DNA of 5,829 nucleotides from Porphyrobacter sp. UBA7686 (GTDB lineage Bacteria; Pseudomonadota; Alphaproteobacteria; Sphingomonadales; Sphingomonadaceae), in NCBI GenBank assembly GCA_002482865.1, contig DLGU01000166.1:1-5829 (forward strand), given 5' to 3'. Position numbers and translations under genes: made by a program. The notes under the pieces were generated by a model, which saw only the letters and a program-made list of their open reading frames with translations, had not been told where the DNA came from and did no database searches. Below, one piece after another: positions 1-5,829 of the stretch (positions within the stretch are counted from its first letter, which is position 1; every line of letters begins with the position of its first letter).

Positions 1-1326
1 CCGGTCAGGCGTGGACTGCGCCCGCGTGTCGAGCGCCATCAGTTCCGCGCCCGCATCGCGCAGCGGCAGGCCGTGGAAGAAGCGCGGCACTTCATCCATC
101 GTATCGGCGCGGACACCGGACGTGGTGCCATCCAGCCAGTAATTCGTGCCGCCGATCACCGCGCGCACGATCACATGGTCGAAATTGCCCGGCATCGGCG
201 AAAGGGTTGGCAAAGCGTCGCCGCCCTGACTGCGGACCAGCACCGGCTCGGCCTCGATCCCCAGCTCGCGCAGCATGGTCAGCAGCAGCAGCGTCTTGGC
301 CTTGCAATCGCCGAAGCGCTTTTCCCAGGTCTCCTCAGGCGCCTGTGGGATGTAATTGCCGCCCGACATGCCGTTCATCAGGTAACTGATATCGTCCTGC
401 ACCAGCCTGAGCGCCATCGCCGCGAGGGTCAGGGGATCATCGCTCGCCGCTGCGATCCCGGCGATACGGCCCGCCAGATCACCGCCGGGCGTCACCTTTC
501 CTGCGGTGCCATAATGCTGGGCGTGATTGCGGGAGACCGCGGGCCAATCGGCATAGGTCGACACTTGCATCAGCTCGCCGATCCGGAAGCGCGAGGGCGC
601 GTCTTCGGGCATCTCGTCACCTTCGGGCACTGGCAGGTTCGCCGACCACACCATGTAACCGCCCTTCGCGACCGGCTCCGGCACTGCGGCCTTCCCCAGC
701 CGCAGGCGAGTGACTGGCAGCGCTTCGGGCCATGACACCGTGACACGCCCCTGTTCGAGCGGGAAGGGCTTGGCGATGAGGCCACCCTGCCATTGCACAT
801 TGTCGCCCATCGCCTGATCGCTCAGCGTGGTGGAGTAGGCGAGCCGCAGCACATCACCCAGCTTGGCGCCCTGCACCGCCAGCGTCGCGGTAAGCTGGCC
901 ATCGACGAGCCGGCTTTCGAGGCCGCGTTCCCGCCGCAGCACTTCAAACTGCGCGCCGCCCTTCAGCACATCGATCACTTCGCCGCCGCGGATCAGCTCA
1001 ACCCGGTGGACGATAAGATCGCCCTTGTCGGGCATCCAGCTGGCCGTCAGCGTGCCGAAGCGGGTCAGCGCATCGGGGGAATCGAGCGCCACCGCGGTAT
1101 CGATATAGGTCGACAGCTTGCCGGTCTCGATCCGGGCCTGCTGATCAAGCAGCATGATAATGGCATTGGAGTTGGCCGGTTTGGCGTTAACCGTGGCGAC
1201 TTCGACCCAGCTCGGGGCGGCGTCATAAAGGACGGTCTCACCGGCCCACGCCGGCACGGCAGCCGTCCCGGCCAGCAGCAGACCTGCCAGCGGGCGGGCA
1301 AATCGATTGGCGAGACAGCGCGACAT
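1..1326 (-). CDS. DUF3857 / transglutaminase-like exported protein (C-terminus cut off by window edge)
   Basis: The minus-strand frame from ATG 1326 stays open to base 1, giving 442 residues with no stop, so the C-terminus lies outside the window. Residues 1-28 look like a Sec signal peptide: Arg-rich start, hydrophobic LAGLLLAGTAAV, and an AWA cleavage site before GETVLYD. The mature protein is therefore expected in the periplasm or at the outer membrane. Residues of about 45-220 form a beta-rich region typical of DUF3857. Residues of about 290-410 resemble a transglutaminase-like (papain-fold) domain with a complete Cys-His-Asp triad: Cys341 in FGDCKAKT, His384 in FDHVIVRA and Asp399 in WLDGT. 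Related proteins are usually 600 residues or more, so roughly a third may be missing. Bacterial members are mostly uncharacterised and could be proteases or amidases rather than crosslinkers. A weak G-run ribosome binding site (plus-strand 1333-1337) lies 6 nt upstream of the ATG. The gene diverges from the transporter at 1456. Family call is good; function is unknown. Confidence 0.88.
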   Translation of the reverse strand, partial: MSRCLANRFARPLAGLLLAGTAAVPAWAGETVLYDAAPSWVEVATVNAKPANSNAIIMLLDQQARIETGKLSTYIDTAVALDSPDALTRFGTLTASWMPDKGDLIVHRVELIRGGEVIDVLKGGAQFEVLRRERGLESRLVDGQLTATLAVQGAKLGDVLRLAYSTTLSDQAMGDNVQWQGGLIAKPFPLEQGRVTVSWPEALPVTRLRLGKAAVPEPVAKGGYMVWSANLPVPEGDEMPEDAPSRFRIGELMQVSTYADWPAVSRNHAQHYGTAGKVTPGGDLAGRIAGIAAASDDPLTLAAMALRLVQDDISYLMNGMSGGNYIPQAPEETWEKRFGDCKAKTLLLLTMLRELGIEAEPVLVRSQGGDALPTLSPMPGNFDHVIVRAVIGGTNYWLDGTTSGVRADTMDEVPRFFHGLPLRDAGAELMALDTRAQSTPDR

Positions 1327-1446
1327 GAAGGACCCCCATTTAACGAATGAATTGAGAGCCTAGCGCGGGTTTCGGATATTGCTAGAGCAGGAATGGGTGC
1401 ACCGATCCCCGTCCTGCGCTAACGCGCAGCGTAGGGGGGGGCGCAA

Positions 1447-1453
1447 GGGGGGG
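1447..1453 (+). promoter_or_regulatory. Unusual poly-G ribosome binding site of the transporter gene
   Basis: AA followed by seven G residues ends 2 nt before the ATG at 1456, and no other purine-rich site lies nearby. It therefore probably serves as the Shine-Dalgarno element and supports this start. A second run of eight G (1434-1441) lies just upstream, and a 6-bp inverted repeat (ctgcgc/gcgcag, 4-nt loop, 1414-1429) precedes that. No convincing promoter boxes could be picked out in the 129-bp divergent gap 1327-1455, which must carry the start signals for both flanking genes. Confidence 0.5.
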
Positions 1454-1455
1454 CC

Positions 1456-2415
1456 ATGCTGCGCACAATCACCAACAATTTCGCGGCGCTGACCGTGCTG
1501 GGCGTAGGGCTGGCGTGGTTCTTCCCCGCCGGCTTCACCTGGATGACCGACGGGCGGATCACCATCGCCGGGCAACCGCTGCTCAGCCTTGCGCTTGGCG
1601 TGATCATGCTCGCGATGGGCCTGACCCTGACCTTCGATGATTACCGCAAGCTCGCCTCGGCGCCGCGCGCGCTGGTTGCAGGCGTGGTGCTGCAATTTGC
1701 GGTGATGCCGCTGACCGGGTTCGCGATTGCCAAAGGGCTGGCGCTGGAGCCGGGGCTGGCGGTGGGGCTGATCCTCGTCGCCTGCTGTCCGGGCGGCACG
1801 GCGTCGAACATCGTCACCTTTATCGCGCGCGGGAATGTCGCGCTGTCGGTGGCGATGACGATGGCATCGACGCTGGCGGCGGTGGTGCTGACCCCGCTGC
1901 TGACGGGCATGCTAGCGGGAGCCTATGTCGAGATTGATCGCTGGAACCTGCTGATCAGCATGATCACCGTGGTGTTGGTGCCGGTGGTGCTGGGCACCTT
2001 GCTCAACCGCCTCTTCCCCCGGGCCGCCGAGAAGGTGAGTGCGGTGCTGCCGCTAGTGGCGATTGTGCTGGTGATCCTCATCGTGGGCGGGATCGTCGGC
2101 GGGGCGAAGGCACAGATCGCCGAGCACGCGGGTGTGCTGCTGCTGGCGACTTTCTTGCTGCACGCGGTGGGCTTTGCGCTTGGCTATGGGCTGGCGCGGA
2201 TGCTGGGGCTGGACGAGATAGAGGCCCGGACGATCAGCATCGAGGTCGGGATGCAGAATTCCGGGCTGGGCTCAGGCTTAGCGAAAACCCCCGCCTTTGC
2301 CGCACAATTCGCGAGCATCCAGCAGGCCGCGCTCGCGCCCGTGCCAGCGGCGATTTCAGCCGTGTGGCACGTGCTGATCGGGAGTATACTGGCAGGCTGG
2401 TGGCGTCGGAAATAG
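1456..2415 (+). CDS. Bile acid:sodium symporter (BASS/SBF) family transporter
   Basis: This 319-residue protein is almost entirely hydrophobic and has the length and spacing of the ten-helix BASS family: sodium-coupled import of organic anions across the inner membrane. Family hallmarks are ACCPGGTASNIVT (residues 109-121) and EVGMQNSGLG (263-272), which form the two helix-crossover regions. Compared from memory with the Neisseria ASBT structure, the sodium ligands all appear at a constant offset: Q80, S117, N118, S131, T135, E263 and Q267. Sodium coupling is therefore probably intact. The substrate cannot be read from sequence. Bacterial relatives include transporters of bile acids, pantothenate and other carboxylates. 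The C-terminus ends in WWRRK, placing a basic tail in the cytoplasm by the positive-inside rule. The gene stands alone on its strand, divergent from the DUF3857 gene and convergent with the acyl-CoA dehydrogenase gene. No frame disturbance was seen. Confidence 0.93.
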   Translation: MLRTITNNFAALTVLGVGLAWFFPAGFTWMTDGRITIAGQPLLSLALGVIMLAMGLTLTFDDYRKLASAPRALVAGVVLQFAVMPLTGFAIAKGLALEPGLAVGLILVACCPGGTASNIVTFIARGNVALSVAMTMASTLAAVVLTPLLTGMLAGAYVEIDRWNLLISMITVVLVPVVLGTLLNRLFPRAAEKVSAVLPLVAIVLVILIVGGIVGGAKAQIAEHAGVLLLATFLLHAVGFALGYGLARMLGLDEIEARTISIEVGMQNSGLGSGLAKTPAFAAQFASIQQAALAPVPAAISAVWHVLIGSILAGWWRRK

Positions 2416-2423
2416 ACAACCCG

Positions 2424-2497
2424 TGAGTCCCCGCGCAGGCGGGGACTTCGTGCGGTTGCGCGCCGACGCTTGAGGTCCCCGCCTGCGCGGGGACTCA
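2424..2497. repeat. 23-bp inverted repeat made of two nested palindromes; likely two-way terminator or REP-like element
   Basis: Arms 2424-2446 and 2475-2497 are perfect reverse complements of 23 nt, separated by a 28-nt spacer. Each arm is itself a palindrome: gtccccgc and gcggggac flank a 4-nt loop (gcag at 2435-2438 on the left, ctgc at 2483-2486 on the right). Transcripts from either side could therefore fold one long hairpin or two short ones. The element starts 8 nt after the transporter stop and ends 8 nt before the stop of the convergent acyl-CoA dehydrogenase gene, the expected place for a shared terminator. There is no clear T tract, so it is not a textbook intrinsic terminator. The form also fits dispersed palindromes (REP/BIME-like), and very similar G/C-rich palindromes are familiar from sphingomonad intergenic regions (recollection, not a search). 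Confidence 0.75.
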
Positions 2498-2505
2498 TAG
2501 TGAGT

Positions 2506-3795
2506 TCAGGAATACATCCCCCGCTTCGGCCCGAGATACCCGAACAGATACGCTCCCACCTTGCGCATCTGGATCTCCTCGCTGCCCTCGGTAATCCGGT
2601 AGCGGCGGTGATGCCGATAGATATGCTCGAACGGCTTATGGCGCGAATAACCGATGCCGCCGTGGACCTGCATCGCCCGGTCCGCCGCCTCGCACACCAG
2701 CCGGTTCGCCCAGTAGTTGCACATCGAGACCTTGTCGCTGATGGTCCGCTCGATCTGTTCGTGGGGCATGTTGTCCATCTCCCACGCGGTCTTGAAGATC
2801 AGCAGCCGCAGCATTTCCGCCTGCGTCGCCAGCTCCACCAGCGGGAACTGGATCGCCTGATTGCGCGCCAGCTCCTCGCCGAAGGGCTTGCGTTCCCGCG
2901 CGTATTTCACGCTTTCGTCGATGCAATAGAGCGCCGCGCCGCAGCTTGCTCGCCGCTTGGCGGATGCGGTTCTGGTGGACGAAGCTCTGCGCCAGCGCGA
3001 GGCCGCGGCCCTCCACGCCGAGGATCGCGCTGTCGGGCACCCAGACATTGGTGACGCTGACAGGCGCGGGTGGTCGGTGGGCATGTTGAAGGTCCACATC
3101 CACTCCTCGATCTTGAGGCCCTCGGTGGGATTGGGGACGAGGAAACAGGTGATCCCGCTCGCGTCCCCCGCCTTGCCCGCCGTGCGCGCGAACATCGCGC
3201 AGTGGGTGGCGACGTGCATGCCGGTGATCCACATCTTCTCGCCATCGATCCGCCAGCCATCGACCCCGTCACGGGTCTCGCGCACCGCGACCGTCTCCAT
3301 GTGGGTGGCGTCCGATCCGTGGTCGGGTTCGGTGAGGCCGAAAGCGACGCGGCGGGTGCGCTCGAACCCGCCGAGGATGAATTCCTGCTTCTGTTCGTCC
3401 GTGCCCCACTGGTCGAACATGGCGACGAAGGGGAAGTTGCCGACGATCGAGTGCTCGTTCTGGAGATCGTTGTGGAGGCCAAGGCCAGCCCGCGCAAAAT
3501 GCTCGCGGATCACCGCCATCCAAAGGTTGCTGCCGTCCTTGCCGCCGTAGCGTTTCGGCGCGGAGAAGCGCCAATGGCCCGCACTGTCCGAGCGGCGGGT
3601 GGCTTCCTTGAGCAGTTCCTCCCACTCGTGCCGGGGGAGGCCGCCGCCTTCGAAGTCCGTCCGCGCATATTCGCGGCGGTGGTCGAAAAAGCGGATGTTG
3701 TCGTCCTGCTGTTCGAGCGGTTTGATCTCGGCGGCGATGAAGGCGTCGAGTTCATCGAGGTAGGCTTGCAGGTCGGCGGGGATGGCGAAGTCCAT
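2506..3795 (-). CDS. Acyl-CoA dehydrogenase family protein with an internal out-of-frame segment
   Basis: FAD-dependent alpha,beta-dehydrogenase of acyl-CoA thioesters, cytosolic, read as 429 residues. Seen in order: an N-terminal helical domain; the flavin-binding signature FGLTEPDHGSDATHM (152-166) and GEKMWITG in the middle beta domain; and a C-terminal helical domain with YARERKPFGEELARNQAIQFP, QVHGGIGYSRHKPF and RITEGSEEIQ. In the last motif Glu403 is at the usual catalytic-base position. ATG 3795 is preferred over ATG 3825 because it overlaps the upstream stop as TAATG, has a good Shine-Dalgarno (AGAGGTGA, plus-strand 3803-3810) 7 nt upstream, and gives the usual start MDFAIP. Residues 245-285 are nonsense because two compensating indels put 2942-3061 out of frame. 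Undoing them gives about 428 residues. If the sequence is right, this is probably a damaged gene. The ACAD10/11-type ADGPDEVH motif is absent, so this is a different ACAD branch. Confidence 0.9.
   Translation of the reverse strand: MDFAIPADLQAYLDELDAFIAAEIKPLEQQDDNIRFFDHRREYARTDFEGGGLPRHEWEELLKEATRRSDSAGHWRFSAPKRYGGKDGSNLWMAVIREHFARAGLGLHNDLQNEHSIVGNFPFVAMFDQWGTDEQKQEFILGGFERTRRVAFGLTEPDHGSDATHMETVAVRETRDGVDGWRIDGEKMWITGMHVATHCAMFARTAGKAGDASGITCFLVPNPTEGLKIEEWMWTFNMPTDHPRLSASPMSGCPTARSSAWRAAASRWRRASSTRTASAKRRASCGAALYCIDESVKYARERKPFGEELARNQAIQFPLVELATQAEMLRLLIFKTAWEMDNMPHEQIERTISDKVSMCNYWANRLVCEAADRAMQVHGGIGYSRHKPFEHIYRHHRRYRITEGSEEIQMRKVGAYLFGYLGPKRGMYS
2941..3063 (-). other. Frameshifted segment inside the acyl-CoA dehydrogenase gene
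   Basis: After TDHPR the main frame reads low-complexity Ser/Arg/Ala-rich residues (LSASPMSGCPT, then RRASSTRTASAKRRAS) until it recovers at GAALYCIDESVKYARERKPFG. The neighbouring minus-strand frame across 2942-3061 encodes exactly what the family predicts: VSVTNVWVPDSAILGVEGRG, followed by LALAQSFVHQNRIRQAASKL. Two extra bases at 3062-3063 (or one lost base nearby) open the shift. One extra base at 2941 closes it. The net change is +3, so no stop appears. Confidence 0.88.
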
Positions 3796-3810
3796 TAGTC
3801 GATCACCTCT
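3795..3810 (-). promoter_or_regulatory. TAATG stop-start overlap with Shine-Dalgarno for the acyl-CoA dehydrogenase
   Basis: Reading the minus strand, AGAGGTGA is followed 7 nt later by TAATG. TAA ends the kinase and ATG begins the dehydrogenase, sharing one base. This settles the dehydrogenase start and indicates translational coupling. Confidence 0.8.
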
Positions 3811-5150
3811 GTTGATTCGCTCCACAAGGCCCGGGCCACTGCGAGCGCCGGATATTTCGGGGAGTCGGTTTCCAGCTTGTCGAGTGCGTCACGTCTGAGG
3901 CGTGGGAGAGTCGGGTCTGTCATCATCGACCGTTTGCCTGACAGAAAATCGTCGGCCAGTTCCTTGTCCAAAACGCGCGGACAGATAGCATATTCGCGGG
4001 CCAGAATGCCGAGCGCGTTGCGGGCTACTGCAAGCTGGAAGCGGTCGTGACCCGCTAGGCGATCCTTAATTGATGTCAGCCACTCGGCGACGGCGGTCGC
4101 AATCTCTCCGGTTTCGGCCTCGCCAAAATACAGGTAATCGTCGGGCATTCGCTCTTTCGGCGTGATGCCGTCGGCAAGGGCATCCCCTTCAAGCAGCAGC
4201 AACAGGTCGAGTTCCTGCTCACTCGTCCGGCGCGAGATCACCACGCGTTCGAGCATCCGGTCCGCGCCGGAGCGCCATTGGGCCGCCATCTTGAGGCAGC
4301 CGAGCGCCCACCACACGGTGCGGTAGATCGTCCAGAAGCGGAAGCGCGTGGGGTCAACCGATAACCCCGCCTCGGCCTCGTAGGCGGTGAGATAGTCTTC
4401 GATGGAGCCAAGCCCCAGCGCGGGGCGGTCGTAGCGGGCGAAGCGCCACACCGCCATGCAGCCGAAGGCGAGGTCCTCATGGCGGTCGCCGAAATGGGCG
4501 ATCTCCCAGTCAAGCACGCCGGTCAGGGTCGAGCCTTCAACCAGCAGGTTGCCCATCCGGTAATCGCCGTGGTTGAGGACGGGTTCGACCTCAGGCGGGC
4601 AATTGTCCTCCAGCCACTTGAGGCCGAGCGCGATGATTGGGCGATCCCCACCCGCCTCCATGAACTGCGCTTTCAAGTCAGCGATGGCCGCGCGGTAATC
4701 AATCACCGGCACGCCATCGGGCACATCAGCCTGCCGCAAGCGGTGGATGCGCGCCAGATCGCGGGCGGCCTGCCGCAGCAACTTCGCCGGGTCGTCGCAC
4801 GCGAGAATGACCTTGGGATCAGCCGTCCCCGGCAGCGCGCGCATCACGAAGCCCGAGCCTAGCCCGTCAGCTTCCTCCAGCACCGCCACCACCTCCGGCG
4901 CAGTCACACCCTTCGCCCGCGCCGCCTCGATCAACGCCGCCTCGGTCGCGTGCCCGTAAGGCCGCCCCTCCATGAAGGCGAGGCTCGGCGCGCGGCGCAG
5001 GACATAAGGCTGATCGCCAGCACCGAACCGCCAGCTTTCCATCACCGCCCCGCCGGTCAGGCGCTGCGGCTCCGACGACAAAGCGCCGAGCCCAGCGCGG
5101 GCACACACCCGCGCCAGCCCGGCGCTCAGTTCGTCCGGTGACATTCCCAC
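3795..5150 (-). CDS. APH-fold phosphotransferase family protein with C-terminal extension
   Basis: Aminoglycoside-phosphotransferase/choline-kinase-fold small-molecule kinase, 451 residues. The N-lobe covers about residues 1-110: the glycine-rich LTGGAVMESWRF at 31-42 and YVLRRAP with the likely ATP-contacting Arg/Lys strand. The catalytic loop is NHGDYRMGN (193-201), with Asp196 as probable base and Asn201. The metal-binding LDWEIAHFGD follows (213-222, Asp214). APH enzymes of this type usually end near residue 340. The remaining 110 residues (DRFQLAVARNALGILAREY at 369-387, KLETDSPKYPAL at 425-436) look like a separate small helical module, possibly LvaB/DUF6285-like. The GTG at 5150 is the first start. 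An in-frame ATG at 5144 is equally possible, and neither has a clear Shine-Dalgarno. It lies 7 nt after the aldehyde dehydrogenase stop and overlaps the acyl-CoA dehydrogenase start by 1 nt, implying cotranscription and translational coupling. Its partner suggests an acyl-CoA or hydroxy-acid substrate, not an antibiotic. Confidence 0.9.
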   Translation of the reverse strand: MGMSPDELSAGLARVCARAGLGALSSEPQRLTGGAVMESWRFGAGDQPYVLRRAPSLAFMEGRPYGHATEAALIEAARAKGVTAPEVVAVLEEADGLGSGFVMRALPGTADPKVILACDDPAKLLRQAARDLARIHRLRQADVPDGVPVIDYRAAIADLKAQFMEAGGDRPIIALGLKWLEDNCPPEVEPVLNHGDYRMGNLLVEGSTLTGVLDWEIAHFGDRHEDLAFGCMAVWRFARYDRPALGLGSIEDYLTAYEAEAGLSVDPTRFRFWTIYRTVWWALGCLKMAAQWRSGADRMLERVVISRRTSEQELDLLLLLEGDALADGITPKERMPDDYLYFGEAETGEIATAVAEWLTSIKDRLAGHDRFQLAVARNALGILAREYAICPRVLDKELADDFLSGKRSMMTDPTLPRLRRDALDKLETDSPKYPALAVARALWSESTEVID

Positions 5151-5157
5151 GCGCAGA

Positions 5158-5829
5158 TTACGCGGGGACGTTGTCCTTCTTCACGGTGATCACCTGCGCA
5201 TAGGTGAACTCCTTGAGGCCTTCCTTGCCATATTCGGCGCCGAAGCCCGACTGCTTGTGCCCGCCGAACGGCGCAAACGGGGACAGGTGGAGGTATTCAT
5301 TGACCCACACCGTGCCGGTTTCGAGCTGTTCGGCAATCTTCACGCCGTTGTCCGGGTTGCCGGTCCATACCGCACCGGCAAGGCCATATTCAGACGCATT
5401 GGCGCGCGCGATCACTTCTTCTTCGGTCGAGAACTTCATCAGCGGCATGACCGGACCGAACTGTTCTTCGGCCACGATCCGCGCATCTTCGGGCGGGTTG
5501 TCGATGATGGTCAGCGGCACGAAGTAGCCGGTGCCGCTCGGATCGGCATTGCCGCCGAGCAGGAACTTGTAGCCATTGTCCTTGGCGTCCTCGATCAGCT
5601 CCAGCACGCGCTCGTACTGCTTCTTGTTCTGGATCGGGCCGACGCCGGTGCCCTGCTGCGCGCCGTCGCCCACAGTCACGGTCTTGGCGTATTCGACGAT
5701 CGCTGCCGACAGTTCGTCATAGATATCCTCATGAATATAGACGCGCTTGGCCGCGACGCAGATCTGGCCCGCGTTGGAGAAGCTCGACCAGAACAGCTGT
5801 TCGGCGACCTTCTTGGGATCGGCATCGGG
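5158..5829 (-). CDS. NAD(P)-dependent aldehyde dehydrogenase family protein (C-terminal part only)
   Basis: The frame is open from the right window edge to the TAA at 5158-5160, giving 223 residues. This is the C-terminal half of a protein normally 470-500 long, so the start and most of the cofactor domain lie outside. It oxidises an aldehyde to the carboxylic acid. Visible signatures are the nucleophile motif FSNAGQICVAAKRVYIH with catalytic Cys at window residue 24 (bases 5758-5760), EEQFGPVMPLMKF with the cofactor-ribose Glu, and the C-terminal NEYLHLSPFAPFGGHKQSGFGAEYGKEGL loop split here as NEYLHLSPFAPFGG and HKQSGFGAEYGKEGL. The first visible residues, PDADPKKVAE, are where the family follows its ELGG general-base motif, so that Glu should be just beyond the edge. 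The gene is 7 nt upstream of the kinase and is probably cotranscribed with it. The substrate is not readable. The apparent internal ATG at 5679 is not the real start, since family sequence continues upstream. Confidence 0.93.
   Translation of the reverse strand, partial: PDADPKKVAEQLFWSSFSNAGQICVAAKRVYIHEDIYDELSAAIVEYAKTVTVGDGAQQGTGVGPIQNKKQYERVLELIEDAKDNGYKFLLGGNADPSGTGYFVPLTIIDNPPEDARIVAEEQFGPVMPLMKFSTEEEVIARANASEYGLAGAVWTGNPDNGVKIAEQLETGTVWVNEYLHLSPFAPFGGHKQSGFGAEYGKEGLKEFTYAQVITVKKDNVPA

Noticed and set aside
73..735. 220-residue plus-strand ORF
   Set aside because: It lies antisense to the DUF3857/transglutaminase gene, which has a signal peptide and complete triad. The His/Arg/Gln-rich product is typical of a shadow frame in GC-rich DNA.
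793..1350. 185-residue plus-strand ORF
   Set aside because: Antisense shadow of the signal-peptide end of the DUF3857 gene. No recognisable motif or ribosome binding site.
1340..1354. CtrA-like box (TTAA, 7-nt spacer, ATTG)
   Set aside because: Only one half matches TTAA, so with a single imperfect site this is not distinguishable from chance.
2470..3054. 194-residue plus-strand ORF beginning in the inverted repeat
   Set aside because: Antisense to the acyl-CoA dehydrogenase. It starts within the palindrome and has no family signature.
2636..3232. Separate 198-residue minus-strand ORF
   Set aside because: Only its 2942-3061 part is meaningful. That part belongs to the acyl-CoA dehydrogenase through the frameshift; the rest is a shadow.
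3070..3798. 242-residue plus-strand ORF
   Set aside because: The longest antisense frame, but it mirrors the well-conserved N-terminal half of the acyl-CoA dehydrogenase and shows no independent motif.
3796..3825. Upstream ATG at 3825 as the acyl-CoA dehydrogenase start
   Set aside because: It would add MERINRGDRL, overlap the kinase by 31 bases and lose the good Shine-Dalgarno before ATG 3795.
1..5829. Defence system, mobile element, CRISPR or other new multi-gene system
   Set aside because: All coding space is taken by recognisable metabolic, transport and envelope genes. There are no direct-repeat arrays, transposase or integrase signatures, or tRNA attachment sites.

Overview
The window is GC-rich, densely packed bacterial DNA. 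Codon choice, the gene families and a characteristic G/C-rich intergenic palindrome suggest an alphaproteobacterium, most likely a sphingomonad or Erythrobacter-type organism. This placement is inferred from general resemblance, because there is no rRNA or marker gene here. No RNA gene, CRISPR array, insertion sequence, prophage or defence system was seen. There is no gene-free stretch longer than 300 bases.

Layout, left to right. (1) Bases 1-1326, minus strand: the first 442 codons of an exported DUF3857/transglutaminase-like protein, cut off by the left edge. (2) Bases 1327-1455: a divergent intergenic region. It ends in two long G runs, and the second of these is the ribosome binding site of the next gene. 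(3) Bases 1456-2415, plus strand: a complete ten-helix sodium-coupled transporter of the bile acid:sodium symporter (BASS) family, with its sodium-site residues intact. (4) Bases 2416-2505: a tail-to-tail junction almost filled by a 23-bp inverted repeat built from two smaller palindromes. It is a likely two-way terminator or a REP-like repeat. (5) Bases 2506-5829, minus strand: an apparent operon read from the right edge. It encodes an aldehyde dehydrogenase (C-terminal 223 residues only), then a 451-residue APH-fold phosphotransferase, then an acyl-CoA dehydrogenase. The gaps are 7 nt and a 1-nt TAATG overlap.

The kinase plus acyl-CoA dehydrogenase pair has the same order as the domains of the eukaryotic fusion proteins ACAD10/ACAD11. 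It also recalls the LvaA/LvaC enzymes of Pseudomonas levulinate catabolism, where a 4-hydroxyacyl-CoA is phosphorylated and the phosphate is then eliminated. With an aldehyde dehydrogenase upstream, a plausible role is catabolism of a hydroxylated or lactone-derived carboxylic acid. This is an inference. The kinase has a C-terminal extension of about 110 residues that may be a fused LvaB/DUF6285-like module.

The main anomaly is in the acyl-CoA dehydrogenase. About 40 codons in the middle of the gene (2942-3061) are read in the wrong frame between two compensating indels. The ORF stays open, but it encodes nonsense across a conserved block. This is either a pair of sequence errors or a real compensated frameshift that probably inactivates the enzyme.
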